A DNA stretch of 64,000 bases from Lineus longissimus (taxonomy: Eukaryota; Nemertea; Pilidiophora; Heteronemertea; Lineidae), in contig NC_088316.1 in assembly GCF_910592395.1 (NCBI RefSeq), positions 2,046,001 to 2,110,000 of the forward strand, in the 5' to 3' direction. Under the pieces are notes generated by a model. The model was given only the letters and a program-made list of their open reading frames with translations. It was not told the DNA's origin and searched no databases. Each line of letters starts with the position of its first letter. The stretch's first letter is position 1. A program made the translations under genes and the position numbers. This document shows, one piece after another, positions 12,301-25,479 of the stretch.

Positions 12301-14539
12301 GTTATACTGGTCAGCAGAATGTAGCTGGCGGGTGTCTTTCCCCAACATTGGAGTTACTTCAGGCCAACAATTTTTGATATATGTTGAGTGCCAGCCCGAT
12401 ATTTCACATGTATGTCAAACATATACCACTTCCTTTTTTCACAATATTTCTTTAATCAGGTGCGACAAAACGTCCCAAATATCTCCACCCATTACGCAAT
12501 GTCTCCAAGTCCAAGGTTATGTTTGAAGGACCTCTTTTCTCAGTGCAAAGACCATCCCTTTGTAACCTTCAAGGAAGTGGGCATTAAGCAAAGATTCCTT
12601 TGGCTTTATTGACACAATAAACAAGGAATAAACATGTAAATACCGACTAGATTTGCATAGGATAAGCAGGCAAAATGAAGTGTAAGATTTGGTGGTGATT
12701 TTTTGACACAATAGGCGGGTTAGTTGTACACAATAGGGCGGGTCAATTGGAGCACAATTTGCGGAAAGACTTCTAAGGTTAATACTACAGTGGTATAGTC
12801 TTGCCCTGCATCCTTCCAGGGTGGATTTTTTTAACCTGATTAAACTTTAGCCCTTTAGTACTATTTCAAAAGACACAAAGTCTGCCAAAAAAGAATTTTC
12901 AATTCTATGAAAGAGTTTACCTCAATTTCCATCTCACATTGAAAAATATTTTGAACTTCCTAAGGCACATTTTAGTTAAATTCCCTCATTAATATCTTAA
13001 AATTTATTCCTTTATTCAGTTTTATTTCTCCAACATCTTCTGCATCTTGACCACCAAGGTTCTTGCATTTCATCAAGATTTGAATATACCCCAACCCGTC
13101 TATGTTTAAAGGGACTATAGGCCATGAGGTTCTGCTGGTACATGGCCATTCTCATACCGAGCACAAATGAAAATGAATATTGTTACACCCAGAAATTTAT
13201 AACACCTCAGAAAAATATATCTCAAGTCGAGAAAAATAGAACAGTTTGTGTAAGGATGATACATAACTCGCTGTCATCTACACCAGAATAAAGCCAGATA
13301 AACCTTGATGAAGAAATACTAATAGCCAAGGTGGGGAAAATTACACCCTCCAAACCTAAAATATCCTAAGAAAAGAATGAGTGCCAGATATTTTACCAGG
13401 CTCTCAAAGTACTCGACAAGATAACAGCCACAGCATAGCCAAACACATGTGAGTTAACACTTCAGATCCCTCCCTTATGCATTTGAGAAAAACGTAGCAA
13501 ACTCAAAAAAAATCTACACACCACTTAAATAATGTCACTGACTGTTCTTTCGAAGAATACAGCTGAACCGGTAACCGGTAACCCAGTTTGATATTATTCT
13601 TTCACTTTGACCCAGACAATTTTTCAAATAGTCACACTTATTTTCAAATAGGCCAGAATCACACCTCAACATTTTGCTTTCTTCACTTGACCCAAAAAAA
13701 TAAATAATGGGTTTGGTAGGTTGACTCAGAGGCAAGCACCTGCCAACAGTTGCTAAAGCTTGAGGTTGCATTTATCTATGGAGCCACTTGAGACAGGTGG
13801 CAAATATGGGATGGTTTGAGACGCCCTTTAACCGTCTAGTCAGGGGAAAAGCCTTGGTGGTCAAGATGAGAAAATGACCCGAGTCTTTACTGTAACACCG
13901 CAAATATTAAATTTTTGTGTTTTTCACGTTTACAGATAATCCCATAAATATATGGGCATGAAAAAGAAAATCTGTCCCGCACAAATCCTAATTGAATGAC
14001 TTGATGCGGCTAAGTCAAGTGTGTTGTTCAAGGTCACACACTACTTAAATCCCAAATCACAGCAACACACTTCCACTTTTTTTGTGCTAAAACAATCCCA
14101 CACCCCAAAATGCACAAGTAGATCATGACGCAAGTTTCAAATCTAATATTACAACTCCCTGCATTAATAGACACTTTCACAGTGTGTGGTCTGCCAAAGT
14201 GCCATCAAATATCAAACGCAAACCAACCCAAAAATCTCGTCCTACCACTCCCAACGCACTCAGTGTCTATGTACAGGGCTTCCAATACCGTAACACGTGC
14301 TGTAGTATATCCCCATACAATGTATACCCATAGTAAAAATGACAGAAGTCAGTGCCTTAAAGATCGCTTTTTTCGCAATAATTCATGGGGCGATTTCTTT
14401 GACAATGACGCTGAATGAAAGATGATACAAATATGTACAATGAGGCATAAAATCTTACCTTTCCAAGGCAAATTTGACATGAAATCGGCAACGTAAATGC
14501 GATAGTCCCAGAACTCCGACACTTCGTATCCTCCGCCAT
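6302..14539 (-). CDS. OBI1: OBI1 (RNF219), RING-type E3 ligase acting on the origin recognition complex; complete, six coding exons
   Basis: Coding exons in transcript order are 14459-14539, 10817-10952, 10472-10566, 8614-8853, 8336-8424 and 6302-8054. They total 2394 nt, giving 797 codons plus stop, and every junction has AG/GT in matching phase. Residues 21-58 form a complete C3HC4 RING: C21-x2-C24, C34, H37 or H38, C41-x2-C44, C55-x2-C58. Residues ~90-260 are coiled coil and include NRSPMKYGRFTVSAMQSKM, which matches NRSPQKFGRFTVAALQSKV of human OBI1 as I recall it. The rest is a long Ser-rich disordered region ending FSPSKAMKL, like ASPSKATKS in the human protein (726 aa). OBI1 multi-monoubiquitinates ORC3/ORC5 at chromatin to promote origin firing. 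The start ATG (14537-14539) aligns with the human start. The first intron, ~3.5 kb, splits the RING just after its first zinc-ligand pair. Confidence 0.93.
10298..10402 (-). mobile_element. MITE family A copy (pogo-like ends), truncated, inside OBI1
   Basis: CAGTAGAACCTCTCC at 10298 matches the terminal repeat of the family described at 55118-55276. It is followed by the family's GTCCTTAATAGAGAGGTGTCC block and AAATTG...CAACCAATTTGAGACC body. The other end is missing. It lies between OBI1 exons 2 and 3 in the genomic order, close to exon 3. Confidence 0.7.
10953..14458 (-). other. OBI1 intron 1
   Basis: This 3.5-kb intron has a donor at 14457-14458 (GTAAGA) and an acceptor CAG next to 10952. 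I see no coding segment in it. It contains one copy of the dispersed repeat C (13042-13121) and otherwise unremarkable AT-rich sequence. Confidence 0.7.
13042..13121 (-). repeat. Dispersed repeat C, copy 1
   Basis: GCATCTTGACCACCAAGGTT, a GGGTATATTC-type stretch on the other strand, and TTTAAAGGGACTATAGG are shared in inverted orientation with 18339-18407. The partial match CTTGGTGGTCAAGATGAG at about 13852 may be a third remnant. Confidence 0.6.
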
Positions 14540-15989
14540 TTTCGACAACCACGTTCTGCGCATGCGTAATTGGTTCAATTAAATTATTCCATAGAAATCG
14601 TCTGCACTGGTTTGAAGAGATGTCGCGATGTGAACTGGTTTGGTGAACTTGTGATGAATGGAGAACCTGCGCTGGTCCAACGGCTTTTATAGCAAACACC
14701 CCAGGGGTCCTATCCAAACAGTGTCAACAATCACGGACGCTGGTGGCACACTGGGGGTAGGCGTGACAGAAAGGGCGCGTGTAGAATTTTATTTCCTTAT
14801 CTGTGGGACCTGTCATATTTGATACTTGGTGATAAAATTATTTGGGCCCTTCTCAATCTCAGCAATTTTTGGATTTGTCTAATCATATTTTTAAGTGGAT
14901 TAACATTAATTCAGTAATTCAATTCAATAATTCAGGCTAATTTTTGCATACTAGAAGTTAATTATTGAAAAAATAGAAATAAAATTAGTCTTTCTAAATA
15001 AAAGATGTTTTAAACACTCTTTTCTAATCTATAAAAATAGTCGATTAGCATGGTAACCCCATCCACTTTTCTTCGTTGGCAGATGATAAAGACCCGAATA
15101 GACTTTTCAACTCATATTTTTTCTTTCAAAGATTCGACGCATTGCCAAGAGCATGCCAGGAGTTTTCAATATCATTCACACAGTTTTTTCCATCTGCCTT
15201 TGCAGTGCTCGGTGTTTTTGTTCAAAGCTCATTTCCTTTTTCCTTTTTTACTTGTGCTTCGGGTGACATCTCTGCGTTACTATGTAACATGTTTTTTCTC
15301 TTCTCTGAAACAAAAATAACAACTTTGCAAAAAAAGAAGCCCCCTGGACTAGATAAGATTAATTTCAACCGTCTGTTCTGAAGACGCATGCGTCACGCGC
15401 AGGAGACAACAAGATACGCGTGCTCCTGACCAGGGACCCTCCCAACTGAGACCATGGCTTTTTGAGGGGATTAAATCTGATCAAATTACGGAAGAATAAA
15501 CCTTGATTATAATCACTCCCGGAATTTCCGCATGTTTGAGTCGCCGGACTCGACGCCAGCAGAGTCATGCATAAGAATATATAAGTTTGCTCGGTGGGAG
15601 CTGGCGAGAAAAGCTTAAAGAAGCCCATAGTACCAACTTTCACCCAATCTTATGTACATTAAACTAGACAGACCAACCCTTAAAATCCACAAGCAGTAAT
15701 TATTGAAGAAACATGATCTATTAAAGAAGTATCCGCTCTTCCTATAGTCTATAGGTTTTTTTTATAGGTCTTGCGCATGACCCCGGGTAGCAATATTATC
15801 ATATCATGGTATAACTATGGAAAACATGTATATATTTTGAGACTTGGCACAGTCATTGGCCCTGTTTGACGTTTCAGGTTCAGAGACCGGAGATGCTTTT
15901 AGTCTCGTCCGACATTCCCTTTGCCATTATCTCAAGTTTCAAATTGTAATTGAGGAGCCGAGAATCACATCCTTACTAAATTCGAGAAA

Positions 15990-16048
15990 AGTTTGTGTGT
16001 TTGTGTGTTTGTTTGTTTGTTTGTTTGTTTGTTTGTTTGTTTGTTTCT
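15990..16048. repeat. (TTTG)n microsatellite
   Basis: A run of GTTT units with two GTGTGTTT interruptions at its start. It sits just before a short CpG-rich stretch (16150-16350). Confidence 0.9.
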
Positions 16049-16244
16049 TTTGTTTGCGCGCTCATATCTCCCATACCGAATGGCTGAGTGACCCCAGATT
16101 TTGCATGTAGCATTTAACGGGTCCCGAATGTGTCCTTACGAAGCCCGATTTTTGAATTTCCAACTAACATCCGCTATAACGCCGTTTATTGGTTTTATCT
16201 TGCCCGCGCGGCGATTTTACCTTCGCGTCATGCGCGTCACGGGC

Positions 16245-16330
16245 GACGTCACTCCCGACACAGCCTGATCGCGTCACGGCTCCGACGTCAGGATGGGTCT
16301 GCTGACGTCATGACGTCACAATGCGACGTC
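16245..16330. promoter_or_regulatory. Cluster of five GACGTC sites, two of them full CREs back to back
   Basis: GACGTC occurs at 16245-16250, 16284-16289, within 16303-16310, within 16311-16318, and at 16325-16330. The middle pair forms TGACGTCATGACGTCA, two abutting consensus CREB/ATF palindromes. The surrounding 150 bp is unusually CpG-rich for this interval. No transcription unit starts recognisably beside it, so regulatory function is inference. Confidence 0.45.
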
Positions 16331-17001
16331 TCGAGCCCTGTCACTTCAGTCAAAAACTTTGGCGCGTTCACACAGAGCTTGGTGATAAATTTTTGTTCGA
16401 TTTCGGAATCAAATTGTGAAAAGAAGGTTTGTATTAAATGTATATGACCAATGAAAAAGATTGATGATAGGCCTCCTGCTGGCTGGTGGGCGTGTTTAGT
16501 ATCGGCCTTTTGTGTACTGTTCCATTGGCCTACTGACATCTCACTTCTCATCGGTCACTTCATGGTCAGAGCAAATGATACTGCCCACCTCATTAGGCCT
16601 ACTACCCACGAGAGAACATAAAATCAATCACCCGGTGAAAGGCCACTGACTAGGCCAGTGCATGATCTGATAATGACATCAGACCCAGTCACACACCATT
16701 TGGGCCTAGCTACTTTGTGTTGAATACAAATAGTTTATTTTGTCTTTTTATAGAAGAAAATGCCTAACCCGCCAAAAAGAAAAAAGAGCCTGTCAACTCA
16801 AGGCACACGCCAGGGAGTAAACGAATGAAGCAGACTCGAACAGTCGTTTCTCAATACATCACTTATGGTACACTGAAACTCTGATGATGGCGGCCACGGG
16901 TACAGTGGACTAGTTGCAGAAAAGCCGAAAACTTCAAAATCTCGAACAGTCCTATTCAGCAAAGATGTGACCGCGCATTTCGGATGCGTTGGGCGATGCT
17001 T

Positions 17002-17100
17002 GTGTACACTCTGGACGTAGTGGACCAGCCTCGTCCCTCTCCATATGGTCATCATTATGGAGAGCCAATTAGGATGACGCAGTGGACTGCCCCGGGACTC
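17002..17100 (+). repeat. Dispersed repeat B, copy 1
   Basis: Blocks GACGTAGTGGACCAGCCTCG and GCAGTGGACTGCCCCGGGA are shared in order and spacing with 37954-38040 and 45538-45629. The two ends of the unit resemble each other in inverted orientation (AGTGGACC and GCAGTCC), suggesting a small MITE-like element. Confidence 0.65.
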
Positions 17101-18338
17101 TCTGCTTGTGATGACTGAAAACACGTTTGGTTTTAATGTTGCGCACAATCTGTCACTTTTTCGCGACAAACATTATTCCTTTTGAAAAATTCTTTAGAAT
17201 TGGGTCGATTTTGCCATGAAGGGGTTAAACACAATATGTCACTCCGTGTTCATAAATCTCTCCTCCGAGTAAGGTGCATAAACGCACTGAGAGACTCCCT
17301 TTGAACCTTTTCATCACAACCATAGACCCAGCCATCTGTGTCTGAAGTCTGAATAGGTATCCTAAACAGAATCTGAATTCCGGGTGGAATATTTTCAATT
17401 CAACCTGCGTGCGTGATTTCTCAATGAAATCCACCTTATCGTGAAGAAAGCAACCTGTGTCGTGTTTATGGAATCTCACAAAGTAATACCAGCAATTTGG
17501 GTTGAAGAGATCGTTTGCCTCTTCAAAGAATTCATTCCAACCGAAGAAGATAAATTATCCGTACACCAGTATACTTGAACATCTTAATCAATGTGTTGAA
17601 ATTGAAGGTCAACTTAGTGAAAGGGTCATGTTTTTAATTCCAATCTGATGTTGACGACGTTAGTGTATAACTCAGTGCACACATGTATACGCGCGTTGCC
17701 CAACTCAGTTGAAATGAACTAGCTTTTCATGCTTTTCATTCATAACCATTATGATCCAGCCTCCTTTATGAACATAAAACCCCCATCAAAGAGTATGCTA
17801 TATTTAATTTGAAATCATGGATTGAGGGACAAACGCTCTTCATGTTTCACGGACGCTGTACAATGGATGCAGAAAGGACGCGACCGAAATGATAAGATCT
17901 AAATCATCGACCAGAATTGAATAATTTCGGGGGGTGAATGCTGAGGCATAGGTAGTTAAGGGATGTTTATCCGAAAATTGGAGGATGCGGTTTCAGCATC
18001 CAAGATGCTTATCTCAGCATCTGGAATCTTATCATGTCCTTGTTGAGACCCGTATGACGGCAAACCACAAGTTTATCACGATATCAGGCAATTTCCCGCC
18101 CCACTTCATCGTCGCAACCGATATTTTATTTGACAGCATCTTACGTTAGGTTGGGTCTAAATTTTGTAATCATTTGTAAGACAATCTGCAACTATTGTCA
18201 AAGCGTTTATTCTGTCGTAAGATGCTAAGAGAAGGATGTCAGACTTTCCCCCTGCTTACGTAACAAGACCGCCGCGTCTCCGAGTTTGGCAAGGCGTCCG
18301 ACTACTCATCCTGAACCCCATGCATGGTCTTATACTTT

Positions 18339-18407
18339 TATAGTCCCTTTAAACGTAACCGGGGTATATCTTGATACGGTGCAAAAACCTTGGTTGTCAA
18401 GATGTCT
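18339..18407 (+). repeat. Dispersed repeat C, copy 2
   Basis: TATAGTCCCTTTAAAC, GGGGTATATCTTGAT and CCTTGGTTGTCAAGATG occur in the same order as the reverse complement of 13042-13121. Confidence 0.6.
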
Positions 18408-19320
18408 GTCACTATCTGGTTTGGTTAAACGAACATCTCAGTTATAAGACATTGCTTTGAGACCTTGATTTTCCAAAAGTTTCTGTTATTTTGAAAAACA
18501 CTCTGTACTACTATAGTAGTCCTTCAGCGTTTTCCTTGAAGAATCACATCAGTAGCCTAATATATACAACAAGGGCCGCGAATAGTTTGTAAATTCTGGT
18601 GTGCCAAAATAATTGAGATATTTGGGATTTTGAGATTTAGTGAGTGACATGAGGCACTTTTACGCTATACATAAAGTCACAACCAGACAGCTTGCGATGT
18701 TTACGTTATTCTAAGGACGTCTCTTTTTTGTTGACATTTTCGATGAAGTCTTAAAATCGGCAACAAATTTATGAATCTGAACTTTGGCACTGAAAAAAAA
18801 GTCACAAACTTAGCCAGCGGTGGCCTGGACCCGTAAATTAACAAGCGTGGCCAGACGCCCTCTAAACGCGCACAATGTTTTGGCATCCCCACCAAAAATC
18901 CCCAGTTTCGCTTGGCTGTTGACAACATTTTGACCTCATTATATGCACAATGAAGTGATTAAATAATTCTCACGGGTTTAAATATCATTTAGATGTCTAA
19001 TTTGCTCTGAGAATCTATATTGTTGGAGAAAATTGCATGTTATTAAAATGCAAGTTGAATTGAAAATCTGAGGACAAGTTTTTGTGGCCCAGTGGTTGAC
19101 ATTTCAATCACTTTCATTGACTTTTGAACTAGCAGTTCTCAGTCTTGCATGAAAATGTTACAATCTTGCCCGCGTCTGTTTGGCTAGACATTAATAAAAC
19201 ATTTTTTGATAAAGAATATTCAGTAGTCATCGAATTTAAGGTAGAACCATTTTGCGCGTAGTAAAAATATCAACATACCAAAAATAATATGTTACAATGC
19301 GTCCAGCCGTAAATCGCTAA

Positions 19321-19442
19321 AGGGGAAATTTGCTGAAACGGTCCCTTTTGCTAGGCCTTATAATACAAAGACATGTTTGCTGACAAATGACGTCATGGTA
19401 TATCGTGTACTAGAGCAGGGTCCGTTTCAGCTAATTTCCTCT
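19321..19442. repeat. Short foldback element with a CRE near its centre
   Basis: The left arm (19321-19353, core GCTGAAACGGTCCC) and the right arm (19410-19442, core GGGTCCGTTTCAGC) are inverted copies of about 33 nt with a few mismatches, separated by ~56 nt. TGACGTCA lies in the spacer at 19388-19395. This fits a solo MITE or a hairpin-forming transcript. Confidence 0.6.
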
Positions 19443-22400
19443 TCAATGATTTATGAAATGGTTCCTGGGACAGCTTCTCTGGGGGGAGAGGGAGGGCCGA
19501 GAGAGGTTCGAATGAATAACGCGGCTTCAAGGAGGAACAAGTTGATTCAGTTTGTCACGAAGCCAAATAGAAATAAACCGAAACGACCCGGCGCCATGTC
19601 AACCGAAGAAAAAATCTCGGCATCATAGCAAACACTGCTTCCCAAATCTCTTGAAATTGCTTCAGAGGGCATTGTGGTGTCATCCGACGTCGGATATTTT
19701 AAGGTTACAAACTATTTATTTTGGGCGGTTGTCAGGGACATCATCACAGCATCCTCCAGGGGTTACCCTAACTGTAACCTGCTCCATAACCTGCTGACTC
19801 TCTCTATAATAGGGTCCCAATCCTATTGTCACCACCGGATTTGAAACCGTTGAAGATTAAATTGGTCGAAAATAACTCAGTGGAGTTTAAAATTATCTCT
19901 CGTCTCTCAGTATCTTTGGAAGCTTTCCGGGGCGGCTGAGCTCGGAGGCAGTGACCTTGCTATTGTCACCAGGATACACTTGTCATTCACTTGTTCAGGC
20001 TAGGGCAGGTTCATTTCTCGAAAAGCGGCCTAGTTTCTATGGTACCCCCTGGTGTGATGTGTTAAGGGTTCGGGGGTTCGTGTCATGTCCTTTATCAAGA
20101 GTAACATGTAAGACGGATCAGGCGTGTTTTCTTTATAGCTTCAGAAATGGTCTATCCGACTATAAACAACAACTCCCAATGAACGAGATAAAAAATCGAA
20201 ATGTCATAACTTCAACCAATATAACCGCCCTGACTGACGGTTAAGAATTCACAAAAAAATGTCTGAAACAAGATCAAAGTTGAGATCGAGAAAATAACTG
20301 AGTCTATATACCCATCGTAAAAACCCATCCAGCTCAGTGGTTTGTATTGCAAACACACTTGCACCTTATGATGCACTGAACTTCTGGCCGGAATCACTCC
20401 CACTGTCCACCATCATGGCACCAGTTGTTCTCTCGATACTTAAAAAGTAGGATCAAAAACCTGAGTCTCAGGATGAGTGCCCACATGCATTTGTGTATCA
20501 TTGTCGAAAGGTCCACGATTCATCATTTTGAATTTTCTCTGATTGACATGGAAGTGGAGTTTACAGACGGTGAGATGATTAAGTTCAAATTAAGCTCCTG
20601 TATCACTTTGCCCGGTTGATGATCTGCGAGAAGACACCAAGAAGTCATTCGTTTGCTTCGCCTGCAACCTGCTCCTTCGATTCACCTGTAAACGGGAAGA
20701 AGTTCCCATCAAACAACAATTAGCCGGGACTCAAAGCCAATTCATCAAGACGAGGGAATAACATAGAAAGGGCTCAGTGATCTCCTTCACAATGAGATAT
20801 CCAACAACAATGAGATTTTGAATATAAACATGTCTCGTGATGTCTTGAAGATGCAGACGACCTGAGCAGACGATAGCGCTGATTTCCGGAAGGGCAGATG
20901 AATAATGATAATCATGAATTAGAGGATGTCATAGTTCTCAACTCCAATTGAACCTTAAAGACAGGAAGGGTGCAATTGGTACCGAGATCGTATTCTAAAC
21001 GACTCTCCTTGGAATACTGCCCCTGATGAGGCAAACCAAGTTATATGGTTAACAAACTGAGAATTCTCATGGCCACTTATGGCATTTCGAACTGCAAATA
21101 AACTATTATTGTCCTTAAATGCGATCGTCTGCTGAAAAAAAATTTTGTTTTTGATGTTTAGAGGGGTACGCATAAGTAATCGTGGCTCAGGTAAATAGAA
21201 ATGCACTTATACACAATGCATGCAACTTTCCTGAAACATGGTAGATGTACAAATCTGTCTACACTACGGCAGTGTTGGAATTTTTATTCAGAACGCCTAC
21301 AAATTTCATATTTTGACGCAAGGCGTATGCCTTTAATTTCGGGTGTCCTTGAAATCAATAGAAAACATGAACAATACAATTTAATAACTCCCTCGAAAAA
21401 GCCATTGACGAGTTACCTTCAAGGCAGGAAGAATGGGCTAGCAACCTCTTGATTAACTAAAATAATTGGTCTCTAATCATTCACTGAATCGTTGCACCTA
21501 ATTAAGTGCTTTTTCGCCAATTACGAATCTAGACAATCACCAAAGTTTGAGTTATGACAATCACAACACCATTTGGGGAAAATTAGCTTCAAGTATAACA
21601 CATTTTGGTGTGAATTTAACAAAGCGAGCATATAAAACAACCGCCGCATTGTTAGATATATTAAAAAACAAAGCCAGAATGTTCCACACTGTTGAAGTTT
21701 CGATGCGCATAATCCATTTCAACAAAACAGCCCCTAAAATCATTATTTTGAAGGAAAGAAATAGTTTTTCAAATTTTTTAGATATCATGAATTAAGTGAC
21801 TGGGATCAGATGGACATTTTCTGTGAAAAGAGCTATATGCAACGTTCAAAGCAATACGTTACAAAAAATGTTGTTGCGCGTACAGCGCCATTTGAGAATG
21901 CATTCATAATATAGGCCATGCCTATTCTCAAAGCAGTTCTTCACAATACAAATGGCGAAAGTATCATGTTGCAGCCCACTGGTTTGATTGGTGTAAACTC
22001 TCATCTTTCCAGATTAGATGAACCCTCAAACCAATAATTTAATAACTGTTTTCATGTTAATCACCTAAAACACAGTTATTGTTAATTAGCTAATAACCTC
22101 AAGTGTCACGCACTTTGGTGTTGCTTTTACAAAAACTATCATCAAACATAGACCCCCTTGTCTAAGGGATGAACTAACTAATTTGACTTAATTGAAAAAC
22201 AAAGGTGACCTTTTTCACACGAGTAGTGTGTTTTTAGCAGTCATTGCGAGATTAGTCAATGGGCTTGCCGTCGAAACGCCAGAAAAGCTGCTATTCCGAA
22301 CACTTTACGATATTACAAAATATACTGATGATTTAGGCTTTGAAATCGTTTTGATTGAAACCTGAAGACAAAATAGAACGCCCTGTTAGAAAAATTGGTA

Positions 22401-23572
22401 ATTATGAGCCTGGCCTCCGCCCTAAATAAGGAAGCAGGGCGGAGAACCCTTCTCAAAACTTGGAAATTTCCAACTCGGGATTATAATTCAAACTCTTTGG
22501 TTATTGTTGTGGGGTTGGGCCCACCGGGGGACCTGTGATAACTGTAGTAGCGAGGTTCGTCACTGTAATTAGTCTTTTGGGGGACCAGGGTCAACCTAAA
22601 ATAGCTGGGGCAATTTCATGTTTATCAAAACTTGGGAACCTGATTTCAATGCCATTGTTGAAGCATTGAAAGAAAAATGGATATCACTTTAAATGGGCTC
22701 AGGTGGGTTTTTTCAAATACTAAATTCCAACACTCAAGATCACATCAACATAGCTGATATCAAGACTAGTCTTTATTAATCCTTGCTGATATGTGCTAAT
22801 ATAAGCTTTATTAGGAACTAAAAAGAAAACAAAGATTGATGGGGAAAGGACAAGGTTACTTTTAGGCAACTTGGTATATCTTTGAAACTAGAAGGAGATT
22901 TGAAATTATCACAGTATGTAGGCCATAGAATGTACTAGTATTCAAGTGCTAAGTTGAGATTCCCAGTCCAATTTGCACGGTCGCACCGTATCACTGTTAT
23001 TAGCATCACACGCACCTCTTCAACGAAAGCTACGGCTGGCGGTTTGTTTACCAACAGTAATAAACCATGTCAAGAGCAGACGAGAGAATCTGCGAGGACC
23101 CGGATGGAGAATGGAGGGGTTCCTTTCGGAGGATCTGAAACTGCGCATGAGAGGCGTAAAATATAAGTGTTTGATTAAAAATTGAGCAGTCTCGATTTGT
23201 GTTTGAAATGGTGAAGTTTGAATTATTTTATAGCAAATGTGGGTGGACCGAAGTGGGAACGGACTGCCGGCGGAAGGATTCACTTCCAGCTGCTGGTACT
23301 TGAGATTTTAACTTAAGATTTCGAGACTGAATTAAAAACATTATCTGAACATGCGTGTTAGGTTTTCAAACTTTCAAGTCGACATGCTTCACATAGCCTG
23401 GCGCATGTTGTATAGCCTCACCATAAGTAATGAAACGTGTTGATATCATCAATGAACATTGAAGCCCTATCTTTGAACGGCAATCGATTACAAATCCGTC
23501 GAAACCTGTTGCTTTTCACTCCTTGATAAATGTGGTCCTTGATTGGGCCCGTGACCGTTTTGGGGAGTCGCT

Positions 23573-23782
23573 ATGGCTCAGACGCTGCTGCCCCACTGTG
23601 CTGCTCAGGCTAAGAGGCTCCCTGGCCCTCTCCCCGCAGACGTCACGCCTATGGTGTCGAAGGGACGCAGCGGCACAGACTATGACCCGCATCTCGCCGA
23701 GAGGATTAAAGCATTTTCTGGCACTTATATTGTAAATTATTTCATGGACCACAAAATGAAAGAACACTATATGAAACAATAA
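23573..23782 (+). other. Isolated GC-rich open frame of 69 codons, identity unknown
   Basis: The ATG has G at -3 and G at +4, a strong initiation context, and the first ~50 codons lie in a CpG-rich stretch (about 23540-23710) within AT-rich DNA. I recognise no family. An antisense frame is also open across it, so base composition alone could explain the length. It might be a first exon or an unrelated CpG island. Confidence 0.15.
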
Positions 23783-24033
23783 TCGTCATGTTCATGGCCT
23801 ATCTCTTTTCACTATTTGGTGGGAAGTCGTCCGACAATATTTTGGTCATCACGACAGGCCAGCTTGGCAAACTGGCAGGCCTGCCTGATTCTCGGCAATC
23901 TTGGGAATTGATTCTCCAGGGTGTTCATGCATTTTGAAACGAAGGCTCTTTAGAACAATCATAATAAATGATAATGTACAGTTTTCCTCATTCTAATTAG
24001 GCCTATTTGATGAAGCGGACTCGCCTTCGGCCG

Positions 24034-24061
24034 TGACGTCAGATGGTCGGCTGTGACGTCA
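24034..24061. promoter_or_regulatory. Tandem pair of CRE palindromes
   Basis: TGACGTCA at 24034-24041 and again at 24054-24061, exactly 20 bp apart, inside a repeated GTGACGTCAGA context. This is a plausible CREB/ATF binding pair; no adjacent gene is recognised. Confidence 0.4.
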
Positions 24062-25479
24062 GACGTTCAGCAGCAGTGTGGTCAGCTCTGTTTTTTAGTG
24101 ATCAAATCATCAAAATATAGCGGGCCACCCCTTTCGAAAGGTGAAAATTCCAACCACAAACAACACTGTGCATTATTATGCGGCCTATTTTGAAGTCTTT
24201 AAAAATTCCGGTGACATCAGCTTCGGGCGTTTCCGTCTGCTCGAATCACCGCCGACACCGAAGACTTTAAATTTTACACTTGATTGTTTGGGGATAACCA
24301 AGGTGGTTTAATTGGGGGAATTCTTGACCCGGGAGGAGGGAGTTTGACCCAGAAGGTGGGATACACCTCAGATCGGGTCAAGGACCGTAGACCCCGCGCT
24401 GTGGACGCTCTGGCGACGTATTTCCCGGTTCGATTCGGGTCACTCGCGCGTTGTCTGAAAGCTGAGCAGCGTGAAAACATTGAGGATCAAGATAAATTTC
24501 ACCGACTTTCACAGCCCCACTTGACAATATAAGCAAATATTTACAACAATCGAATCCCCTTTTCCCACTTCCTTCAGCAAGTTATTATCAAAGAATCACA
24601 AAAGGTCCGATAGGTTTGGTTCAAAACGTGCGATTTTCGCAGTTGCGCGAAACTAATTTTCCCCCAGTTTGTTTAATGATAAAAACACCCGGTTATTTGT
24701 CTTTAAAATCGTTTGAATTAATCCCAGGTGTTAGCTAAGAGACCTTTCTTACAATGTGCTAGAGACCCTTCTCAATTCCTGAACAGTTTATTCAATAATA
24801 AACGATAGTATTGCTGAGTAATTTGCGCTGATATTTGTTTAATCATTTTCATAACACTAAGTGTGTTTCTCCAGGATGTCGCACCAGGGCCTAATATTCT
24901 CGCCTCAAATCTTCAAACAGACACCGAAAATTTAAAAATCACACATAGGTTTTGTTATTCATTTATATAAAAACAATAACAATAACACGGGATTCACACT
25001 TAGAAACACGATTTGTTTGAGGGACCCTATACCCCGCCTTGGATGTTTTAGTTGTTTTTTGGTTCATATGCGGGACAGCCGGACCAGGAAAGCTACCATG
25101 TCGAGTGGGCGGTTATGATAACTTTATGATTGTTGCAATTATGTTTCATCTTGTTAGAGTAGAATAGACCCTTGTTCTGTATCATGTGGACTTTATAGGA
25201 TGAGAAATACTATTAGTTTATAAAGGGCCTCAAGAGCCATTAGGCCAATTTGCTTCATGCTGGTTATTTTCATTATCGATACCTTCATCAGTTTTGATTA
25301 CAAAAGAAATACTGACGGTGACAACGACATACTGTATAATCATAAAGGACAGTGTAGTGTCCTCTTAATTAAGGGTTCAGTGAAAGGGGACCTTCAACCT
25401 ATTACCAAATTTAACCCTCAGACGAAATCAACGGGGGTGATGACGGGGTGATGATAACCATTACTGCAACCTGGTATAC

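Noticed and set aside
24425-24445. GGTTCGATTCGGG resembling a Pol III B box
   Set aside because: No A box at a workable distance and no cloverleaf pairing.
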